7,363 bases of DNA from Phycisphaerales bacterium (lineage in GTDB: Bacteria; Planctomycetota; Phycisphaerae; Phycisphaerales; SM1A02): assembly GCA_030748455.1 (NCBI GenBank), contig JASMLY010000005.1, positions 1-7,363 on the forward strand, in the 5' to 3' direction. The notes below the pieces were generated by a model. It did no database searches. It was not told the origin of the DNA and was given only the letters and a program-made list of their open reading frames with translations. Below are positions 5,276 to 7,363 of this stretch, piece after piece (the first letter of the stretch is position 1; every line of letters starts with the position of its first letter). Position numbers and translations under genes: made by a program.

Positions 5276-6430
5276 TTAACGACTTCCTTTATATAACTCA
5301 TAACGAAGCAAACGACAATCAATGTCTGCATTCATAAATGGGGTTCGTCGTGCAACTTTCAAGCGAATTGCAGCGATCAACGGCTTACCCGAAGTAAAGA
5401 CATACCCGTCCCAACCGGCACAATTGGTCTTCAAAAAATCACCGATCCGCTTGTATGTCAACAACAAGTCATCATCTTCGCCAAGCCGTACTCCGTACTC
5501 ACCGTGAAAAACAACATCTCCTATTCCGAGGGTCGGTGTTTCTGCAAAATCACACACATGAAACTCCAACAAATGATCGACACCGGCAGTAATAGCATTT
5601 TTCTTCGATGCTTCAACGCAATCTGGATCAATGTCAGACAATAGTATGGGGGCGGGGTCTTCCTTCTTCAATAGTTTCTTAGCAGCGAGCCGCTCTTTCC
5701 CCCACGCTTCTTCGTCGTATCCAAGAAAGTGCATGAAGGAAAAATTCCCACGAAGTAAGCCAGGTGATCGACCCTTTGCCATAAGCGCTGCTTCTATTCC
5801 GATTGTCCCACTTCCACACATTGGAACAATAAGTGGGCGACTTCCATCGTACTTCATTTCCATCAAGACTCCTGCAGCGAGCGATTCACGCATCGGCGCA
5901 GCACATGGAATCTTCCGATAGCCTCGATCGGAGAGTTTTCTGCCTGTCAAGTTCAAATAGATTCGCGCTTTATCTTTCACCCAATGTAAATGAATCACTG
6001 CCTTGTCAACACTTGCGCCAGAGTCAGGACGTTTGCCTGCAACTTTTGTCATGCGATCACAAATTGCATCTTTCAAACGCATATTTGGAAACATGGAGTT
6101 TGTAATCGTGTCGTTGTTGACGGAAGAAGTCACCGAAATAAAACCGTTTGGATCGATCACTCGTTCCCATGGTAAAGCAACTGCTTCTTTATATAACTCG
6201 TCAGCATTTTTGCAGTACACATCACCAAATCGCTGCAATACGTGGAACGCTGTACGCAATCGCAAATTCAATCGCATTGCTTCTGTGTTAGTCGCCCGAG
6301 TCTCAACACCTGTTCGATCCATTGCACGAATCTCAAAACCAAGATTTTCTAACTCAGTTCGTAGATAGGGAACTAATCCTGGTGCGCACGTCACGCGTGT
6401 TTGTCGTTTTGGTTGCGATCGTTGATCCAT
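5276..6430 (-). CDS. THUMP-type class I SAM-dependent RNA methyltransferase (RlmL N-domain/Trm14-like)
   Basis: This 384-residue protein resembles the RlmL/YpsC/Trm14 group, which methylate guanine N2 in rRNA or tRNA. The first 165 residues fit the ferredoxin-like plus THUMP RNA-binding part, ending LNLTGRKLSDRGYRK, the usual hinge. The Rossmann-like methyltransferase domain follows, with RESLAAGVL (181-189), the SAM-binding PMCGSGTIGIEAA (203-215) and the motif II acidic SDIDPD (265-270). At the catalytic motif IV, where NPPYG is expected, it reads HGEYG (309-313) followed by VRLGE, which otherwise keeps the family pattern. The codons read CAC GGT GAG TAC GGA on the coding strand with no frame change, so this is a real substitution. 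Activity may be lost or changed. The stop is 2 bases from that of pheA; the start is 20 bases after the upstream gene, with no clear ribosome-binding site. Confidence 0.88.
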   Translation of the reverse strand: MDQRSQPKRQTRVTCAPGLVPYLRTELENLGFEIRAMDRTGVETRATNTEAMRLNLRLRTAFHVLQRFGDVYCKNADELYKEAVALPWERVIDPNGFISVTSSVNNDTITNSMFPNMRLKDAICDRMTKVAGKRPDSGASVDKAVIHLHWVKDKARIYLNLTGRKLSDRGYRKIPCAAPMRESLAAGVLMEMKYDGSRPLIVPMCGSGTIGIEAALMAKGRSPGLLRGNFSFMHFLGYDEEAWGKERLAAKKLLKKEDPAPILLSDIDPDCVEASKKNAITAGVDHLLEFHVCDFAETPTLGIGDVVFHGEYGVRLGEDDDLLLTYKRIGDFLKTNCAGWDGYVFTSGKPLIAAIRLKVARRTPFMNADIDCRLLRYELYKGSR

Positions 6431-6450
6431 GAATGAGTAGATGGTACCTG

Positions 6451-6756
6451 TTATGTTTTCCGAGCGTTTGCCATATGTTTGCGGTGGTCAAACCCTCCGT
6501 CTGCGAGATGGCCTAGCAACTTATATTCAAAGTGGTACCGCCCCCATGTCCATGGAGCAAACCAAGCAGCGTCAGAAACACGTCGTCGAACTACTTTCGC
6601 CCACCCATCACGGGCGTTGAGGTCACACCGCTCTCCACATTTTGGACAGGTCTTGTAATGCAACGCTGCAATGATAAAATCCCCGCTGTAAAACGGCCCG
6701 CACATAAACAAACATTCGTGCTGGGCGTATGTCAACCACTTCCCTTTTTTGGACAT
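6451..6756 (-). CDS. Small cysteine-containing protein, possible zinc ribbon, function unknown
   Basis: I do not recognise this 101-residue protein. Residues 37-44 are CPKCGERC, a zinc-knuckle type pattern, and two more cysteines at 15 and 19 with His13 (HECLFMC) could complete a zinc site. The second half is rich in aromatic and basic residues (RRRVSDAAWFAPWTWGRYHFEYK, about 57-79) and ends HRKHMANARKT, which could suit nucleic-acid or protein contact. There is no signal peptide or membrane segment. It lies 20 bases upstream of the RNA methyltransferase gene on the same strand, so the two are probably co-transcribed, and a role in RNA handling is possible but only by association. The ATG at 6756 is supported by a TATAAT box 7 bases before it. 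Confidence 0.65.
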   Translation of the reverse strand: MSKKGKWLTYAQHECLFMCGPFYSGDFIIAALHYKTCPKCGERCDLNARDGWAKVVRRRVSDAAWFAPWTWGRYHFEYKLLGHLADGGFDHRKHMANARKT

Positions 6757-6763
6757 GAACGTG

Positions 6764-6769
6764 ATTATA
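6764..6769 (-). promoter_or_regulatory. Consensus -10 box (TATAAT) for the 101-residue protein gene
   Basis: Read leftward, a perfect TATAAT (6769-6764) is followed by CACGTTC and then the ATG. Transcription would begin within a base or so of the start codon, giving a leaderless mRNA. No good -35 box is found 16-18 bases upstream (TACTGC at 17). Confidence 0.4.
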
Positions 6770-6825
6770 GTGAAGGATTAAAGTAGGCAGTACTCGTCTT
6801 CGAGTCGCTATCACTCTTTGCAGGA

Positions 6826-7044
6826 TTAACCTGTTTCTTCTTCACTCGCATTGTCCTTATGGCTTCCACCACCGCAACATGATGACTTGCGGGTTAGACC
6901 TAGCGCCACACCAACTGCGGCACCAATTGCCACCCACATACCAATGTTGTCAGAAAAATAGCCAACTATAAGACCAAGTACCGCACCACCAAGAATCCAA
7001 GGTGCTGGGCAAGAACCACCGTTTGTTTTGCATGAATTTGACAT
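6826..7044 (-). CDS. Small glycine-rich two-helix membrane protein, function unknown
   Basis: This 72-residue protein is not recognised. It has a short cysteine-containing N terminus (SCKTNGGSC), a hydrophobic segment at about 15-30 (PWILGGAVLGLIVGYF), a brief turn SDNIG, and a second at about 36-51 (MWVAIGAAVGVALGL). Both are rich in small residues spaced like glycine-zipper helices, which favours tight packing. The tail carries TRKSSCCGGGSHK, with paired cysteines and a histidine that could bind a metal or form a disulfide, and then an acidic end. The gene lies between the tRNA-Thr terminator and the 101-residue protein gene, 69 bases upstream of the latter on the same strand. No ribosome-binding site is seen; a TATAAC box 6 bases before the ATG suggests leaderless expression. 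Confidence 0.65.
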   Translation of the reverse strand: MSNSCKTNGGSCPAPWILGGAVLGLIVGYFSDNIGMWVAIGAAVGVALGLTRKSSCCGGGSHKDNASEEETG

Positions 7045-7050
7045 ATTTTA

Positions 7051-7056
7051 GTTATA
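7051..7056 (-). promoter_or_regulatory. Possible -10 box (TATAAC) for the 72-residue membrane protein gene
   Basis: Read leftward, TATAAC (7056-7051) is followed by TAAAAT and then the ATG at 7044, so a transcript would begin at the start codon. The -35 position falls inside the tRNA-Thr terminator hairpin and does not match the consensus. Read-through past that terminator is an alternative source of transcript. Confidence 0.3.
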
Positions 7057-7060
7057 CCAT

Positions 7061-7096
7061 AAAAAAAACAAAGACCTCGGCATATGCCTAGGTCTT
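7061..7096 (-). terminator. Rho-independent terminator of tRNA-Thr
   Basis: Read leftward, AAGACCTAGGCAT (7096-7084) pairs with ATGCCGAGGTCTT (7083-7071). There is one A-C mismatch, and the last bases form the loop. It is followed by TG and eight T residues (7068-7061). It begins 4 bases after the mature tRNA end and also shields the downstream 72-residue protein gene. Confidence 0.9.
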
Positions 7097-7099
7097 AAA

Positions 7100-7172
7100 A
7101 GCCGCCGGTGGGACTTGAACCCGCAACCTCAAGATTACAAATCTAGCGCTCTACCAGTTGAGCTACGGCGGC
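7100..7172 (-). tRNA. tRNA-Thr, anticodon UGU
   Basis: Read leftward, the acceptor GCCGCCG pairs fully with CGGCGGC. The D arm is GCTC/GAGC with loop AACTGGTA. The anticodon stem CTAGA/TCTTG encloses loop TTTGTAA, giving anticodon TGT at positions 34-36. The variable loop is AGGTT and the T arm is GCGGG-TTCAAGT-CCCAC. There are two internal mismatches, U28-U42 and C50-A64. The discriminator base is U and no CCA is encoded, so CCA must be added after transcription. It reads ACA-type threonine codons. Confidence 0.95.
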
Positions 7173-7196
7173 ATCTGGATTTGGGTTTGCATACGC

Positions 7197-7225
7197 TTGC
7201 CCGCTATCCACAGGGCGAGTAGGAT
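7197..7225 (+). promoter_or_regulatory. Promoter of tRNA-Tyr
   Basis: TTGCCC (7197-7202) and TAGGAT (7220-7225) are exactly 17 bases apart, matching the sigma-70 consensus at 4 of 6 positions each. Transcription would begin near 7232, about 12 bases before the mature tRNA 5' end, a normal length for a tRNA leader. Confidence 0.6.
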
Positions 7226-7252
7226 ACCACATTCAATTGAATAGGGCGAGTA
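7213..7252 (+). repeat. Nine-base direct repeat of the tRNA-Tyr 5' end
   Basis: GGGCGAGTA occurs at 7213-7221 and again at 7244-7252, where it is the first nine bases of tRNA-Tyr. The left copy overlaps the promoter's -10 box. The copies are 31 bases apart. They may be remnants of a small duplication or target-site event at the tRNA end, or chance. Confidence 0.5.
7231..7242. repeat. Perfect 12-base palindrome before tRNA-Tyr
   Basis: ATTCAATTGAAT is fully self-complementary and lies between the predicted transcription start and base 1 of the tRNA, ending 1 base before it. It could be a protein site near the transcription start. As RNA it would form at most a 4-pair stem in the short leader. 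Confidence 0.5.
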
Positions 7253-7326
7253 CCCAAGTGGACAAAGGGGGCAGACTGTAAATCTGCTGGCGTACGCCTT
7301 CACAGGTTCGAATCCTGTCTCGCCCA
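7244..7326 (+). tRNA. tRNA-Tyr, anticodon GUA
   Basis: The acceptor GGGCGAG pairs fully with CTCGCCC, followed by discriminator A. The anticodon stem GCAGA/TCTGC encloses CTGTAAA, giving anticodon GTA. A long variable arm (TGGCGTACGCCTTC region) marks it as a class II tRNA, as bacterial tRNA-Tyr should be. The T arm is ACAGG-TTCGAAT-CCTGT. CCA is not encoded. It has its own promoter and terminator and is transcribed away from tRNA-Thr. Confidence 0.97.
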
Positions 7327-7332
7327 TAATAA

Positions 7333-7363
7333 AAATAAGCCCAGACAAGTTCTGGGCTTATTT
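7333..7363 (+). terminator. Rho-independent terminator of tRNA-Tyr, cut by the window end
   Basis: A perfect 13-pair hairpin joins AAATAAGCCCAGA (7333-7345) and TCTGGGCTTATTT (7351-7363) around loop CAAGT. It begins 7 bases after the tRNA. The right arm ends in TTT and any further T-run lies beyond the window. The symmetric A- and T-rich flanks suggest it can work in both directions. Confidence 0.85.

Noticed and set aside
6003..6368. 121-residue + strand open frame
   Set aside because: It is antisense to the THUMP half of the methyltransferase and shows no domain or start signal.
6792..6805. Hairpin ACTCG-TCTT-CGAGT between the two small leftward genes as a terminator
   Set aside because: It is only 5 pairs with no T-run on the leftward strand, too weak to call; it may still slow transcription.
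7173..7243. Promoter of tRNA-Thr on the - strand
   Set aside because: A promoter must exist here, but the candidates (TATGCA or TGGATA as -10, TTGAAT as -35) do not combine with acceptable spacing, so no position is given.
7163..7348. 61-residue leftward open frame containing GETGFEPVKAYASR
   Set aside because: It is the antisense translation of tRNA-Tyr and its promoter, a well-known false protein produced when tRNA genes are translated.

Overview
The window reads as ordinary chromosomal DNA of a planctomycete-like bacterium, possibly Phycisphaerae-like, with a mid-range G+C content. This is inferred from gene content: a redoxin domain fused to a long TPR-like tail, an orphan ECF sigma factor without an anti-sigma partner, and a fused chorismate mutase/prephenate dehydratase whose ACT domain carries HIDKRPS. 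Ribosome-binding sites are weak or missing at many genes. No transposase, phage gene or CRISPR array is visible.

Layout. Positions 2-664 (+) hold the 3' part of a thioredoxin-fold/TPR protein. It meets, tail to tail with a 14-base overlap, a leftward operon (3140 down to 651). That operon encodes a small two-helix membrane protein, a saccharopine/lysine-6-dehydrogenase-like NAD enzyme and a Gfo/Idh/MocA oxidoreductase. The two enzymes overlap by ATGA, so they are probably translated together and act in one pathway on an unidentified, perhaps amino-acid-derived, substrate.

A 370-base non-coding stretch (3141-3510) contains the operon promoter with an inverted repeat over its -35 region. It then holds a run of back-to-back hairpins (3272-3499) ending on the Shine-Dalgarno of a GTG-started ECF sigma factor (3511-4041). 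After the sigma gene come a terminator hairpin, a 12-base-period TGACCC repeat, and pheA (4188-5273), which catalyses the last two steps from chorismate to phenylpyruvate.

pheA meets, two bases apart and tail to tail, a leftward group: a 72-residue glycine-rich membrane protein (7044-6826), a 101-residue cysteine-containing protein (6756-6451) and a THUMP-type RNA methyltransferase (6430-5276). The methyltransferase has HGEYG where NPPYG is expected. The right end holds divergent tRNA-Thr(UGU) (-) and tRNA-Tyr(GUA) (+), each with a terminator.

The items most worth following are the structured RNA leader of the sigma gene, the altered catalytic motif of the methyltransferase, the 12-base repeat that may carry the pheA -35 box, and four genes whose -10-like boxes sit 6-9 bases before the start codon, which suggests leaderless mRNAs.
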